From the NCBI GenBank assembly GCA_039545355.1, contig BCJJ01000008.1, forward strand, positions 1,054,001-1,118,000: a DNA stretch of 64,000 nt, in the 5' to 3' direction. Of the stretch, positions 44,877 through 56,274 are shown piece after piece. The DNA is from Trichosporon coremiiforme. Lineage: Eukaryota > Basidiomycota > Tremellomycetes > Trichosporonales > Trichosporonaceae. How positions within the stretch are numbered: the first letter of the stretch is position 1; every line of letters begins with the position of its first letter. The notes under the pieces are model-generated. The model was not told the origin of the DNA, did not search any database, and worked only from the letters and a program-made list of their open reading frames with translations. A program made the position numbers and the translations under genes.

Positions 44877-45541
44877 GGTCGGATGGGTTTTGTTGGTTTT
44901 GTTGTGACTGACCGACCAACTTGTTCGTCGCAGGTGGCAACATTGCAAGTCGCGACGCGGGGATATAGGGGGTGACGGATAAGTTATGACGGTGTATGAT
45001 TGCCACGCGGGGAGACGTCAGTGTGAGCCTTCACCGTAGGGCGACTCCGAATTTCAGCCCCCTACTACGAAAGACAGTCTCTGGCTCCCGAGAAGGCTTA
45101 TGCATGGGAAGGATCTCGCTCCCGATCCGACGCGACCTGAGCGACCGACGCCGGCTACGTCTGTCTCTGTTGTGACTGCACTGTTCATCACAACGACCAG
45201 CTTTGACGACCGCACACGAGTTGCCAGCTCGTTGAGACCAGCGATTCAGCAACCGACCAAGAGGAAGCCGTTGATTTCGTGGTGGCAGCGGTCGCGGAAT
45301 CAAAACGACACCTGACTTCACCGTATCAGCATTTCCGTCCGAGACCACCACCAAAAGTCTGGCCTCCGCGATTTTCCGTCCACTGCCCAACCCCATATAC
45401 CACCAAAGCGCGTGCTTCGCGACGACTGAAGCGCCGCCGACACGCCCGCGAACCCCGCCTCGACACTCCGACCCCCAGCTCACTCGTGCTATGCTCTCTT
45501 TCGACTGCTGAGCTAGCTGAGACGCATTCCTTACGAAGGCG
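44877..45541. promoter_or_regulatory. Shared promoter of PRP31 and the PPR gene
   Basis: 665 bp between divergent starts. No TATA box or named site stands out; short frames here lack family signatures. Confidence 0.35.
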
Positions 45542-48500
45542 ATGGCCGGAAGAAATAAACAGGCCATCGCCATGTCGCGACTGGTCTCCAGCACCGGCGC
45601 TCATGTTCTGAGGCTTGTCACGACGTCTTATCTTGATGGAGCCGGACCATCTACGCAGGCGTACAGAAGGCTAGCGAAGCAGGCTTCCTCGGTGAGTGTT
45701 CCTAGCTCCGCTCACTCTACAGACCGGCTAACGGTCCAGCGTCGCTCTTCGGTCCCTCTGCGACGGTTTGCGTCCTCGGCTTCGGCTCTCGAGCAGGGAC
45801 TGGAATCGGAACTGCCGGTCGTGTTCACTCCGAGAAAACCGCTGCGAGTCAAGGTTCGGCCGTCCACGGTGCCGCTGCCCGACTGGGTGCGGCTACCGCC
45901 AGCCGAGGAGCATTCGCTTTTCCTTCAGCCTCAGATGCCGGAAGAGTTCGTCCAGCGCTTTCGGGACGGAAAGTACGAACCGGGGATAATTTTGCCCTAC
46001 CGAAGACTGCTCGCCATCACTAAGCTTTTCTGCGGATCACCGCAAACGACGCCAGAGGCATGGGAGTGGCTTGCAGCCACTTTGACTCAGGCTAAGCAGC
46101 TGGACAAGGAGAGCTGGGACCAGCTTCCTTTGTCCTTCGGGCTTGGTCGCTGTTTGCTGGGCCTCGCTTTGGCTCATACCGGCGAATGGGTCGGTGCCCT
46201 GCGGTCGATGGCTTACGGTCTCAAGATGTCGATGGTCGATGCGGAGAAGCTCTCAGCGGATCAAACCGTTATCGACGCACTGCCGGCAGGAACGGCTGGT
46301 GTAGTTCAAGCCTACGTCGATCTCGTACGAAACGCAGATAGGGCTGCAGACATCCCAGAAGTTGTTCTGAGGTCGTCGCCAAAGCTCATGAAGATCCTCA
46401 CCGGAATCGACAGCACTCGACACGATACAGCAGCGATTCGCGAGCTGCGCGTGGCTCTCCAGTCTGGGCTCAGCCGTATCTCTGATCCCATCGGTTGGCT
46501 CAGCAAGAAGCTGGAGAAGGGCCAGAACTCGAAACCGCAGCAGGTCTACATGCTCGGCAACGTGTTTCTCGCCTCCTTCCTCGCCGGCTCTAACCGTAGC
46601 GTTGGTGAAGCGTACAGTGTGTGGCGCAGCATCACGCAGGTGTTCAACTCGACATTCGTGCCGGCGCATCTGGCTGCGGAGCTTGCTCAGCGGTTATCGG
46701 CACAGGGGCATGTGTCCGCGGCTGTGGAGGTTTTCGCCCGCATGCGCGAGAAGTGGGCGAACCTTCCTCACTCTTCAATCTCCATCGAGCTTCGCGTCTA
46801 CGCCAATGCGGGTTTGACGGAGGAAGCTCGGGACATCTGGAATCATCTCACCGCTCGCTATGGCCCCACGCGCGAGGACAAGCTGGCACTCGCTAATGCC
46901 TTTGCGGCTAGAGGCGACGTGGAAGCGGCCGAGGAAGCCCTTCGGCACCTTCTCGGAAACTCTGCGATGCAGAGCGCCGACGCCCTCTTCATCATGCAGC
47001 GTGCTCATGCTGTCGCCGGAGATCTTGAGCGCTCGCACGAGTGCCTGAGGCGGGCATCTGAGATTGCTCCGAAGCTAGGACCTTACTTGAGCTTGCTGTC
47101 GCGATACGCCGACCGAGGCGACTCCGACGCTGCCGTGCGTTTGTTCGACGAAATGATCGTCAGCGGCGTCCAACCAACAGTTGAGAGCTACACTTCGCTC
47201 ATTTCCGCCTTTGCCAAGAACGGCGATTACGTGAACGCCGACCTGATGTTTGAGGGCATGGTTAGAGCAGGACGTACGCCAGACGCCGTTACGTACTCGG
47301 CCGTGATCAATGCCGCCCTCGAAGCCGGAGAATGGGACCACGCAGCTGACTGGTGCGACCAAGTGCCGAAGCGTCTTCTGAGCAGTGAGGTGCTCGCGGG
47401 CATCATCATGAAGGCTTTCGTTCTGATCAACGCGCCGCTCGAAGTCACTCTCCGACAGTTTAGGCAGGTGACGATACCCAGCGAGCACCTGTGGGCGTTG
47501 GCCATGCAGGCTGCCGCTGATCACAGCGATCTGCTAATGGTCCAAGCTCTCTTCGAAGAGATGGACGCCAGAAGCAAACTCGACTTCCTTTCGCCCGCTC
47601 CGAACGTGTATACCTTTTCGATCCTCCTCTCTGCCTTCATCCGATCCGGCGATCGAGCAAGGGCGAAGGACACGTACGACGCCATGGTCTCGCGGAAGGT
47701 TATTCCGAGCAGTGTCACGTACGGTCTTCTGACGAAGTCCTTCGCCGATGCCCCGGGAAACAACTCCTTCGAGCAGGGCGACAACTTCGCCAAAATGGTG
47801 TACAAGCATATCACGTCCACGAACCATGCGGAGTCCGAGGGCCTTGTAGCCGCCAACATCTTCTCGCCCTTGATTGCCGCAGCCGGTCGAAACGGTGACA
47901 TGGACCTGGCGCGGCGGTACTTCGACATCGTGAAGGAGAAGGGCGGCAATTCGATCTACCTGACGACTGTTCTCATGGATGCTTACCGGCGGACGGGTAA
48001 CACGAAGATGGTGTACCGTCTTTGGTCCAAGCTGTTCCGGGACGCACGCCGCACCATCCCTCAGAAGACCCCGGAATCCTCAGTCATGGACGCGGTTCGA
48101 TCGCGCAACAACCTGCTCTGTATCCCTCTCTCGGTCACGATTCAATCGTTCACGGCGGCAGGCCTGCACGCCCGCATTCAGCAGCTCTGGACAGCTGTAC
48201 GGTCATCCGGGTTCGGTTTCGACGCACACAACTACAATCATCTAGTCCGCGCCCTCGCACTCACCGGAGACGTCGAGTCGGCTTTCCGCGTAGTCGAGCG
48301 TGTCCTTATTCCCCGCTTCGACGAAGTCCGGAGACGCAGGTTCCGCGCCATGCGTTCCGAAGGGGAACTGCAGGCTGTGGATGCCGCTGCGAATGTGCAC
48401 GCCAATGCGCCTGAGCTTACGGACGCCGAGGTCGAAGCTCATGCAGATGTCCCGGAACGGAAAAAGCCCGAGTTTGGTCTGAAGAGTGCCGACGACGAAC

Positions 48501-48991
48501 TCGAGCAGACCCCGGTTGACGAGACGCACCTCACTTCCGCCGATATCGCGTCCAACATGCGGCGGCCGAACCGCCGCTCCGAGATCAAGGCGTACGCGCC
48601 GGCTGAGTACCGGGAGCCTGGGGAGGACGACGACTGGAGGCAGAACGACCTGACTCTGATCAGATATTGGCGTCCGACGGATGTCATGTGGCGCCCGTCG
48701 AAGCAGACGCTGGCGATTCTCGACCAGGCTTACCGCCAGCTCGAGGAGCAGCGCGAGTACCGTGCATGGGTCGGCGTCGGTGCGGACGAGGAGGCCGACG
48801 ACCAGCCGGTCAGGCTGCCCGAGTTCAACAATGTGGCCGTTAAGAACGAGGACAGCACGGTGAGCAAGCGCTCGCCCACGCTGCTTCTCGCTCGGCTGAA
48901 CCGGTTCTACGCGAAGACAGTTGGTCTCATGATGCTGCACCGGCGGAAGCAGCAGCGGAGGAAGCTGAAGATGGAGCGGAGCGAAGTGTAA
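45542..48991 (+). CDS. Mitochondrial pentatricopeptide repeat (PPR) protein
   Basis: A long frame of 1149 codons containing a 48-nt stop-free intron at 45692-45739 (GTGAGT...GGCTAACGGTCCAG); spliced length is 1133 aa. The start is 45542 or the second ATG at 45572 (MSRLVSST), the latter opening a better presequence. From about residue 370 helical pairs with PPR spacing are seen: EAYSVWRSITQVFNSTFVPA, SAAVEVFARMREK, DAAVRLFDEMIVSGVQPTVES, NADLMFEGMVRAGRTPDAVTYSAVINAALEAG, RAKDTYDAMVSRKVIPSSVTYG. The C-terminal 250 residues are not repeat-like and are rich in charged residues. Fungal long PPR proteins bind specific mitochondrial transcripts, for example for COX1 expression or RNA processing; which one applies here cannot be told. 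Confidence 0.85.
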   Translation: MAGRNKQAIAMSRLVSSTGAHVLRLVTTSYLDGAGPSTQAYRRLAKQASSVSVPSSAHSTDRLTVQRRSSVPLRRFASSASALEQGLESELPVVFTPRKPLRVKVRPSTVPLPDWVRLPPAEEHSLFLQPQMPEEFVQRFRDGKYEPGIILPYRRLLAITKLFCGSPQTTPEAWEWLAATLTQAKQLDKESWDQLPLSFGLGRCLLGLALAHTGEWVGALRSMAYGLKMSMVDAEKLSADQTVIDALPAGTAGVVQAYVDLVRNADRAADIPEVVLRSSPKLMKILTGIDSTRHDTAAIRELRVALQSGLSRISDPIGWLSKKLEKGQNSKPQQVYMLGNVFLASFLAGSNRSVGEAYSVWRSITQVFNSTFVPAHLAAELAQRLSAQGHVSAAVEVFARMREKWANLPHSSISIELRVYANAGLTEEARDIWNHLTARYGPTREDKLALANAFAARGDVEAAEEALRHLLGNSAMQSADALFIMQRAHAVAGDLERSHECLRRASEIAPKLGPYLSLLSRYADRGDSDAAVRLFDEMIVSGVQPTVESYTSLISAFAKNGDYVNADLMFEGMVRAGRTPDAVTYSAVINAALEAGEWDHAADWCDQVPKRLLSSEVLAGIIMKAFVLINAPLEVTLRQFRQVTIPSEHLWALAMQAAADHSDLLMVQALFEEMDARSKLDFLSPAPNVYTFSILLSAFIRSGDRARAKDTYDAMVSRKVIPSSVTYGLLTKSFADAPGNNSFEQGDNFAKMVYKHITSTNHAESEGLVAANIFSPLIAAAGRNGDMDLARRYFDIVKEKGGNSIYLTTVLMDAYRRTGNTKMVYRLWSKLFRDARRTIPQKTPESSVMDAVRSRNNLLCIPLSVTIQSFTAAGLHARIQQLWTAVRSSGFGFDAHNYNHLVRALALTGDVESAFRVVERVLIPRFDEVRRRRFRAMRSEGELQAVDAAANVHANAPELTDAEVEAHADVPERKKPEFGLKSADDELEQTPVDETHLTSADIASNMRRPNRRSEIKAYAPAEYREPGEDDDWRQNDLTLIRYWRPTDVMWRPSKQTLAILDQAYRQLEEQREYRAWVGVGADEEADDQPVRLPEFNNVAVKNEDSTVSKRSPTLLLARLNRFYAKTVGLMMLHRRKQQRRKLKMERSEV

Positions 48992-49358
48992 GAGGCAGGC
49001 AGTGGGCAGTGGGCAGAACAGATACAGCATTATCATTCCAAGCATTTCCAGCATATACAGCATACTATACTCCTCTCCCCATTCAATTGCATATGCATTG
49101 CCATGACTCTCACCTTGCAGGCTGTCTGTGCCGCCATGCTCGCTACCACCCATGCAGATCCCACTCCAAAGACACCGAGGAAGTGAGCCTGGCCCGATCG
49201 CGCCACCCGAGAGCCAACCAGCTGGCGCAGTAATATGACGTCGGACCTGAAACACTGAAATCGGCACCGCGTCCGGCGAGATCCAGGTCGCAGCTGTTAA
49301 CTTCTCTCTCTTCGCATTGCACACTACACGCCCGACTCTCAGACAGAACGTATCAGCA
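48992..49358. other. Intergenic region between PPR gene and YME2
   Basis: 367 bp with no gene recognised; a GTGGGCAGTGGGCAG duplication follows the PPR stop. Confidence 0.35.
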
Positions 49359-52300
49359 ATGATCCCGAGAGGACGGGGATCGCTGTCCTTGATGCGGCGC
49401 CAGTCGTTGATGGGCAGCGCGCCTTCCCTGCTGCGGCCGCAGTACCTGACGGCATCACTCGCACGACCGAATGTCGCCACCGGCTCCCCGTCACGCCTGC
49501 TCGCCCCCAGTGTCCGGTTCTACACCGACGACGCGCAGCGGCCTCCAAAGGAGGAAGACGCTGCCAAGAAGGAGGTCTCCGAGGCGGCCAAAGAGGAGAA
49601 GCCCGATGAGACGAAGGCGGAGGAGCCAGAGCTCGACGCGTCCGACCCAGAAGCTGTCGAAGCCGCGCGGCAACACGCGTCGTTCTACATCTCAAACGTG
49701 CTCCCGATAAAGCTGAGTGGGTTCGACATTCGCCCCAAGCTGGCCCAGATCCGGGAACAGACGATCATGGAGCAGCTGAACCAGATCGTCGGCGGGTTGA
49801 AAGGGCGGCACGCGTTCCGGCTCGAGTCGTGGGAGATTGCGCGCAAGGACGGGGGCGTGTTCTGTCACTTCACCTATCTGAAGCCGAAGCTGACGCAGCT
49901 TCCGCGCAAGCACCAGGCCTGGACGCATGAGCACGCGCCCGAGGACGAGGCGCCGGAACCCACCAGCGCCGCCTCGCTCTTCCTCCCGCCCCTGCTGGAG
50001 AGTGCGCAGCGGCACGGCGGATGGCCCTCCTGGCTGGGCAAGTGGTGGAGCAACTTCACCGACCGGCACAACTCGCCCAAGACGGAGAGCGGGCATGAGT
50101 ACTACCGCGGCGGCGAAGCGCCAATCCGCGAGCCGGAGCTCCGCGGGTGGCAGCGCGACGCCGGTGCCGGCCGCGCCTGGGTCGTCAAGGGCCGCCAGTG
50201 GACGGAGGACCTGTCGCGCTACCCGTCGTCGCAGCTCAAGGTTGCGTTCGCGGGCCCCGACGTCGGACAGGAGGTGCTTTACTCACTGTTCCGCCCTTAC
50301 GGGCGTATCATCGAGATTGTGCCACCGTCGCCGGTCCCGGCGGGATCTCTGAGGTACTGCATCTTGAAGTTCTCCCGTATCTCAACGGCCGTCGCGGCAA
50401 GCAACTGTCTGCACTCGTACTCGACGCCGATAAGTCAGATTGACTATGATATGGTGAAGCGCCAGCCGGAGCAGGACGTGACGCGGTCCACCCTCAAGAT
50501 CTGCTACGAACAGCCGCTCAAGGGGCACTACTTCCGCGACTGGGTCAAGGACCACCCGAAAATCGCGATCCCGATTCTCGCGTTCCTCCTCGGCGGCCTG
50601 TCGTACAGCTTCTTCGACCCGATCCGCTCGTTCTTCGTCCGTAACGACATTGAGGGCACGTGGGACCTTGAGAAGTACCAGACCGTCAAGTTCGTGCGCG
50701 ACAACGTCTGGCTCCCCATCTACAACACGCTCACTGGACAACGCAACCGTCCCCAGCGGAAGCTCAACGTCGATGACCTCGGCCGCGCCTCGTGGCAGGA
50801 CAGGATGGAGGCCGAGGCGAACATTGAGAAGTGGATCCGCGAGTTCCCTAGTACCTTCATCGCGGTCACGGGTCCTCCGGGAAGCGGAAAGCACGAGCTC
50901 GTGCACCGCATGATTGAGAGCTCGCACCGGCCTTCGCTCGAGATCGACTGCGCCGAAGTCGCAAAGGCGAAGACGGACGGCGACCTCGTCAAGAACCTGG
51001 CGGCGCAGACGTCTTACTGGCCTGTCTTCTCATTCCTGCAGAGCGTGAACGGTCTGATCGACCTGGCGTCGCAGGGTCTGATCGGTCAGAAGGCCGGCTT
51101 CAGCACGCCGATCGACGAGCAGTTGCGCAACATGCTCGACGTTGTGACTGGTGCGCTGAAGGGAGTCACAGAGGACGAGCAGGAGGACCGACGCGAGGCG
51201 GCGCTGCACGCCGAGCGCGAGAAGAACACGCACTCCATGCACGAGGCCGCGCGCGAGTCCATCAATAACGGAACGTACCACGACGGCCGTCTCGACTGCA
51301 TCGCGGGCAACGGCGTCATGTCCGAGCTCGGTTTCGGACAGGAGCCGATGACATCCAAGGACGCACGCGCCCCCAAGCCGAAGCAGGATAGCACGGAGGA
51401 CCTGATGGCTCGCGCCGAGGCAGCGCTCGCGGACAAGCCCCCGCCCGACGAGCAGCCCCAGGACACAACCGAGGAGGAGGCGCCGGTGCTCGACACGAAC
51501 GCCGAGACGATCAGCACACTCCCGATCGTGGTTCTGCGGAACTTTAGCGCTAAGCCAGCCCGAGGCGACCTCTGGAAGGTGCTTGCCGAATGGGGAGCGG
51601 GTCTGCTGGACAGCAAGATCGCGCATGTCATTGTCGTCGGCGAGGGCTCGCTCACGACGAAGACGCTGATGCACGCGCTGCCGTCCAAGCCGCTGAACCA
51701 CGTCACGCTCTCTGACGCGGACACATACAACTCTCTTGAGTTTGTGCGGGAGAAGCTCTCCACGTCCGAGAAGGACAAGGACGGCAACCCGAAGCAGTAC
51801 GTGCTCTCCGAGAAGGAGAAGGACGCGATCGCCAAGCTCGGCGGACGCATGGTCGACCTCGAGTTGCTCGTATACAAGGTCCGCGGCGGCCAGAGCATCA
51901 CGCAAGCCGTTGCCGACCTTGTGTTGAGGAACGAGGTCGAGCTGCGGAAGCAGGCATTCGGCGATGACAGCGAGGACGCTGCGTCCTTGCCCTGGTCGCG
52001 TGCTCAGGCTTGGAAGCTCGTCACCGAGCTCGCCCGCGCCCCGGAGCTCAGCTACGAGAAGCTCCTGCAGTACTACCCTTTCAAGGGCGGCGACATGGCA
52101 CTGAAGGCGATGGAGGAGCGGGACATTGTGACGATCATCTATCGCGACGGACGCCCCTATGCCGTGCGCCCGGGCAAGCCCGTGTTCCGGGAAGCGTTCC
52201 GGCAGCTGGAAGCCGATTCCACGTTCTCAGCCGCGAGCCAGATCGCGTACAACAATGCGATCATTTCTGCCGCCGAGTCCGCAATCAAGGGATACGAGGA

Positions 52301-52553
52301 GGAGCTGAACAAACTGAAGGCGCTGATCGGGGATGGCGACGGGCTCAAGCTGTCTGATAAGAGCAGAGGTTGGCTCACGTCCTGGTGGGGCGAGAGCTCG
52401 CCCATCAACCAGCGCGCCAGGTATCTGCTCGAGCAGATGGACGCCAACATGAAGAAGATCGCGGCGGCTAACGCGGACAACGCGTGCCAGCTCGAGAAGT
52501 TCAACCCCCCCACTGAGGGACAGTCCAAGCGCCGTACCCGTCTGGCTTCGTAG
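49359..52553 (+). CDS. YME2: Mitochondrial inner-membrane protein YME2 (RNA12)
   Basis: A single exon of 1064 aa from ATG 49359. After an Arg/Ser-rich presequence and an acidic Lys/Glu stretch, an RRM-like domain lies at about 292-370 (LKVAFAGPDVGQEVLYSLFRPYG). One membrane segment (IAIPILAFLLGGLSYSFF, about 402-420) follows, then the RNA12/AAA-like domain with Walker A GPPGSGK at 505-511 and LPIVVLRNFSAK as the Walker-B-like strand. The C-terminus is coiled-coil. Yme2 keeps mtDNA nucleoid number and structure and was found through mtDNA escape in yeast. Size and domain order match the family. Confidence 0.92.
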   Translation: MIPRGRGSLSLMRRQSLMGSAPSLLRPQYLTASLARPNVATGSPSRLLAPSVRFYTDDAQRPPKEEDAAKKEVSEAAKEEKPDETKAEEPELDASDPEAVEAARQHASFYISNVLPIKLSGFDIRPKLAQIREQTIMEQLNQIVGGLKGRHAFRLESWEIARKDGGVFCHFTYLKPKLTQLPRKHQAWTHEHAPEDEAPEPTSAASLFLPPLLESAQRHGGWPSWLGKWWSNFTDRHNSPKTESGHEYYRGGEAPIREPELRGWQRDAGAGRAWVVKGRQWTEDLSRYPSSQLKVAFAGPDVGQEVLYSLFRPYGRIIEIVPPSPVPAGSLRYCILKFSRISTAVAASNCLHSYSTPISQIDYDMVKRQPEQDVTRSTLKICYEQPLKGHYFRDWVKDHPKIAIPILAFLLGGLSYSFFDPIRSFFVRNDIEGTWDLEKYQTVKFVRDNVWLPIYNTLTGQRNRPQRKLNVDDLGRASWQDRMEAEANIEKWIREFPSTFIAVTGPPGSGKHELVHRMIESSHRPSLEIDCAEVAKAKTDGDLVKNLAAQTSYWPVFSFLQSVNGLIDLASQGLIGQKAGFSTPIDEQLRNMLDVVTGALKGVTEDEQEDRREAALHAEREKNTHSMHEAARESINNGTYHDGRLDCIAGNGVMSELGFGQEPMTSKDARAPKPKQDSTEDLMARAEAALADKPPPDEQPQDTTEEEAPVLDTNAETISTLPIVVLRNFSAKPARGDLWKVLAEWGAGLLDSKIAHVIVVGEGSLTTKTLMHALPSKPLNHVTLSDADTYNSLEFVREKLSTSEKDKDGNPKQYVLSEKEKDAIAKLGGRMVDLELLVYKVRGGQSITQAVADLVLRNEVELRKQAFGDDSEDAASLPWSRAQAWKLVTELARAPELSYEKLLQYYPFKGGDMALKAMEERDIVTIIYRDGRPYAVRPGKPVFREAFRQLEADSTFSAASQIAYNNAIISAAESAIKGYEEELNKLKALIGDGDGLKLSDKSRGWLTSWWGESSPINQRARYLLEQMDANMKKIAAANADNACQLEKFNPPTEGQSKRRTRLAS

Positions 52554-52971
52554 CCTGAGCCTCGAGCCTGTAGCCTCTGGTTTCCACATGTCCACTTTCC
52601 CACGAGGATCCCAACCCATCTCGTCCCATCGCATCACATAAGCCACACGATCTATGAGCACATCAGTAGTCACATGTAATCATGCATTGCCTGTCCAGAC
52701 AGTTATTCGGGAACTGGCGGTAGCCTGCAACAAACTCTTTGCGTAGCGTGATGTATGCATTTTTGCGGGGTATATAGGTCTGTTGTTCTCACTGTATGAT
52801 AAAAATGCCAAAAACCATATGGAGTGTGTTAATTATCGTCTGCGCTGAGCGCTCGTCTAGTCTAAGTCCTCCCCTGTACCGCTGTCCACTGTCCGTGATC
52901 GTTCCAGATCATCCCAAGATCATCCGCGACACTGCTGCTGGCACTCTCTCCGCGCTTTGCGCTCCAGGTGC
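52554..52971. other. Convergent intergenic region YME2/ERG13
   Basis: Two 3' ends; AT-richer stretch with aaaatgccaaaaacc near 52802. No gene is seen. Confidence 0.4.
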
Positions 52972-54928
52972 TTAGGCGACAGGCTTCTTCTTGTAGGTGC
53001 GGCGGAAGAGGCTGTCAATGTTGTCGAGGTAGTACGCGCCGGGCCAGATGTTGTCGATCGAGCCCTTGGGGACGTACTCGATGGCGTTGTGGTTCTCCTC
53101 GCGGAGCTTGAGGGCGTCGACGTACTCCTGGCAGGGGACGACGTCCATGGACTCGAGGCGCTTGGTGAGGTCCATCTTCTTCTGGATCTCGGACACGTCG
53201 CCGTCAACGCGGAGGCCGTAGAAGGACGCGGCGCAGCCAGAGCCGAACGCGAACATGCCGATACGCTTGCCCTTGAGCTCGTCGGCAGCGATGTTGTTGA
53301 CAAGCGAGGAAAGGGCACCGTAAAGCGAGGCAGTGTACATGTTGCCGCAGCGCTTGACGCACGACGAAGCGGGATCGGTCGCGCGCTTGTAGTGCTCGCC
53401 GGCGTGGGCCATGAACGCCTTCTCGACAGTCTTGTCCGTGTACGTCTTCTCCTTCTCGCTGTCCTTGAGCTCGGCAGGGATCGAGGCGAACTCGGGGTTC
53501 GACGGGTCGCGCAGGTAGTCGTTGTAGAAGAGGCGCGCGTGGCCCTTCTGCACCAGCTTGCCGTACGGCGAGTGCAGGCAGACGTAGTCGAACTGGTTGA
53601 TGCTGTCGTACGACGAGGTGCCGTTAGCGGTGCCGTTGGCCTGGCCCGAGGCGGCGGCCTTCTTGGCAGCGCGGGCGCGCGAGGCGTTGGCCTTGTCGAT
53701 GTAGGTCGAGTAGGCGTTGTCGAGAGCGCCGAGGTACGCCTTGATCGTCCAGGGGCCGTCGACGGTGGGCTGCCTGTCAGCTATGCACGAAGTGGAGTGT
53801 GATGGCGCCGCGCGCAGGAAGAGGCGGAGCGGGACGCTGGCAGGGCGGGCGCACAGGCCTCCACCCTCCCATACCTCCACATGTCACTTTCCGGACTCCG
53901 GCGGCGAGAAAAAAACAAATCATCGGATTGATACTCACGTACTCAGCCGTCAGGTCAGGCTTGTAGAAGTCCCAGGTGTTGGCAATGTAGGTGCCGTGGA
54001 CGGCTGGAATGTCAGCTGAAGAATTCTTGCGATACAGCCATTGTGCTGCTGGTCACAAGACTACTCACGCTCCATGACAATGGGGGCGTTGGGGCCGATG
54101 AGCATGGCGCAAGCACCCATGCCGCCGACAGGGCGGGCAGAGCCCTCCTTGTAGATAGCAATGTCTCCGCACATAACAATGGCGTCACGGCCGTCCCAGG
54201 ACTCGGACTGGATCCAGTTGACACAGTTGAAGAGAGCGGCGGTCGAACCGTAGCACGCGTTCTTCGAGTCAATGCCCTCAATGTCGTGGTTGCCGTGCTC
54301 GGCGAAGAGGTCCATGAGGAGGGTCTTGGTCGACTTGGACTTGTCAATGATAGTCTCAGTGCCGACGTCCAGGCGACCGATCGACTTGGGGTCGATGTTG
54401 TACTTCTCAAGAAGGCCCGAGACGACTGCACACTGTCAGCTATCCAGTCCGTTGGAACGTCCTAAAGCTGCAGCTAGATTGCTAGAACCACGCCGATAAC
54501 GCTTCGTTCATAACTAGCTCGGCGCGGCTGGGGGAAGCGTCCAGGCCACACGACTTCTGCCGCCGGCACCAGGCGGCTCCCCGCGACCTCTACTCACCAG
54601 TCAGGGCGATGGAGTTGATGTCCTCCCTGCGATCGTCAGCTCTTGCTACAGGTCCATCATAGCTGGGACGGCACGCTTTCTCGCCCCCGCCGGAGATTTG
54701 CGATGGGGGACGAGCTTAAAAACAATGCCCAAGCCACTAGTTTGCTACTCACTTGTCGTCGGTGAAGGCCATGAACTTCTGGCCGAGACCGATGGTGTAC
54801 TTGCCCTTCGAGACACCGTCGAACTCCTCAAGAGCCTCCTCGGAGATGCACCTCTTGGGGAAGTACATCTCGATGGCCTTGATGCCGACGTTGGCGGGGC
54901 GCTGGGGAATGTCGAAGGCGGCAACCAT
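52972..54928 (-). CDS. ERG13: Hydroxymethylglutaryl-CoA synthase
   Basis: Exons 54928-54753, 54626-54598 (29 nt), 54425-54069, 54003-53939 and 53769-52972 give 474 aa. The N-terminus [19 protein letters not shown], the catalytic C126 in [35 protein letters not shown] and [21 protein letters not shown] are all HMG-CoA synthase signatures. The enzyme condenses acetyl-CoA with acetoacetyl-CoA, the step before HMG-CoA reductase in the mevalonate/ergosterol route. Before the HSPYGK motif there is a low-complexity Ala/Asn/Gly/Thr insertion ([20 protein letters not shown]). The last intron is 169 nt and GC-rich. The 54.9-56.4 kb upstream region is long, suggesting regulated expression. Confidence 0.95.
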
Positions 54929-56274
54929 GTTGAATGTAGTGTTGCGGGGTATGGGGTTGAGGGGAAGAAGAAGAGAGGGAGAAGATTAGGGTAGAAATAT
55001 GTACGGATAGGACAATGCCAGACGGTGAACGAGCGAGGTGGAAGGTGGTAGGCTGGAGGTGCCGTATGATACGATTGCTGTGGGTTGAGGGTGTGGTGGT
55101 CTGATACCTGACGCGGTGGTTGGGCGTGGTTGGGTGCGGCTGGGTGTTAGTCCGGGACGAGATTGCTGTTAATCCGATGCGATCTCTCGTACTAACTTTT
55201 TTTTAATCAGCCGGCGCTACGCGACACGACAGCACCGGGCCACGAGGCCCTCAGGCCCGGGTGGGGTAAGGGGTAAGGGCAAGACCGTGGAAGCTGCCGA
55301 CTATGCAGCTCATGCGGGCCACCTGCCTATGGCACGATCTTCGCTTGGTCTTGCGCTGCTTTTGGCTCTGGATCAGCCCATAGCATCAGCCCACAGCTTC
55401 CACACCGGCCCACAGGTACATGGTACCACCTTGCTCAGGTCGAATCAGGGCGCTACTGATGTGCATTATCTTGGACATCGACCCATCCTGCCTCTTCCCT
55501 TGCCCGTCGCCCTTTCCCTCCCTTGCCCTCGCCTGCCCCATCGCAGCCTGCCGTTCGCCGTTGGGTCGTTAAACGGCCAGGGCCATTTGACTGACACCTT
55601 CCGACGCTCTTCAGCCCTTGAGGCTCGAGCCTGGAGCACAGATGGGAGGGATGAGGGAGGTCGAGGGAGCAGGGAAAACAGGGATGGCGCCACGCGTCTC
55701 TGCTTTGCACTGCTCTGCTGGGGTGCGTTGTGCTGGCGATGATTTGATGCGAGGTAGGGCGGTAACCCTGTTTTCTCGTTTTCGTCGTACGATGTCGGTC
55801 GGTACGCGTCCTCATCTACGCGCGCTCTCTCATGTCCCTCCCTCGATTGCCCTCGATCTCGCGCCGCTGGCCGCAACGCCTGGGCGCGAGCGCGCTCATA
55901 AAGTGGAGGGACCAGGTACACCCGGGCACGTGTTTGGCCCTGAGCCGGCTCTCAGATGGATCTTTTTGCTTCCGACAAATCACGTGGATGGCCGGGCCAG
56001 TAGGCCCGCCAAGTAGGCAAGCAGCCATTCCAGGCATGCCAAGAAAGCCCAGACAGCATAGGCGGGCGGTGCCTGACAGCCGGCAAGACCCGCATGTTCA
56101 GGCATGCCACATGACGTCAGTTGACCAGGCATCAATCAGACGCTGCGGGTGAGTTCTCAATGGCGTATACTGGCGTTGAATGCCGGAGCCGTCTGTCAGC
56201 CAGCCTGCAGAACACCACGTAGCACTCCGCCAAGTATCACCGTACACCCGGCATCCTTCGCAGGCGAGAAACAC
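54929..56274. other. Divergent promoter region between ERG13 and RTC3
   Basis: About 1.35 kb. Two CACGTG palindromes (55927-55932 and 55981-55986) lie on the RTC3 side, and a GGTTGGGCGTGG-like repeat near 55115-55145 on the ERG13 side. No coding signature was found. I looked for sterol-response-like sites and saw none I could defend. Confidence 0.4.

Noticed and set aside
48242..49480. 412-codon minus-strand frame across the PPR 3' end and intergenic region
   Set aside because: Overlaps conserved PPR coding sequence; no recognisable domain.
54601..54760. Possible separate small gene near the start of the ERG13 model
   Set aside because: The 29-nt exon 54626-54598 restores the HMG-CoA synthase frame ([14 protein letters not shown]), so the region belongs to that gene.
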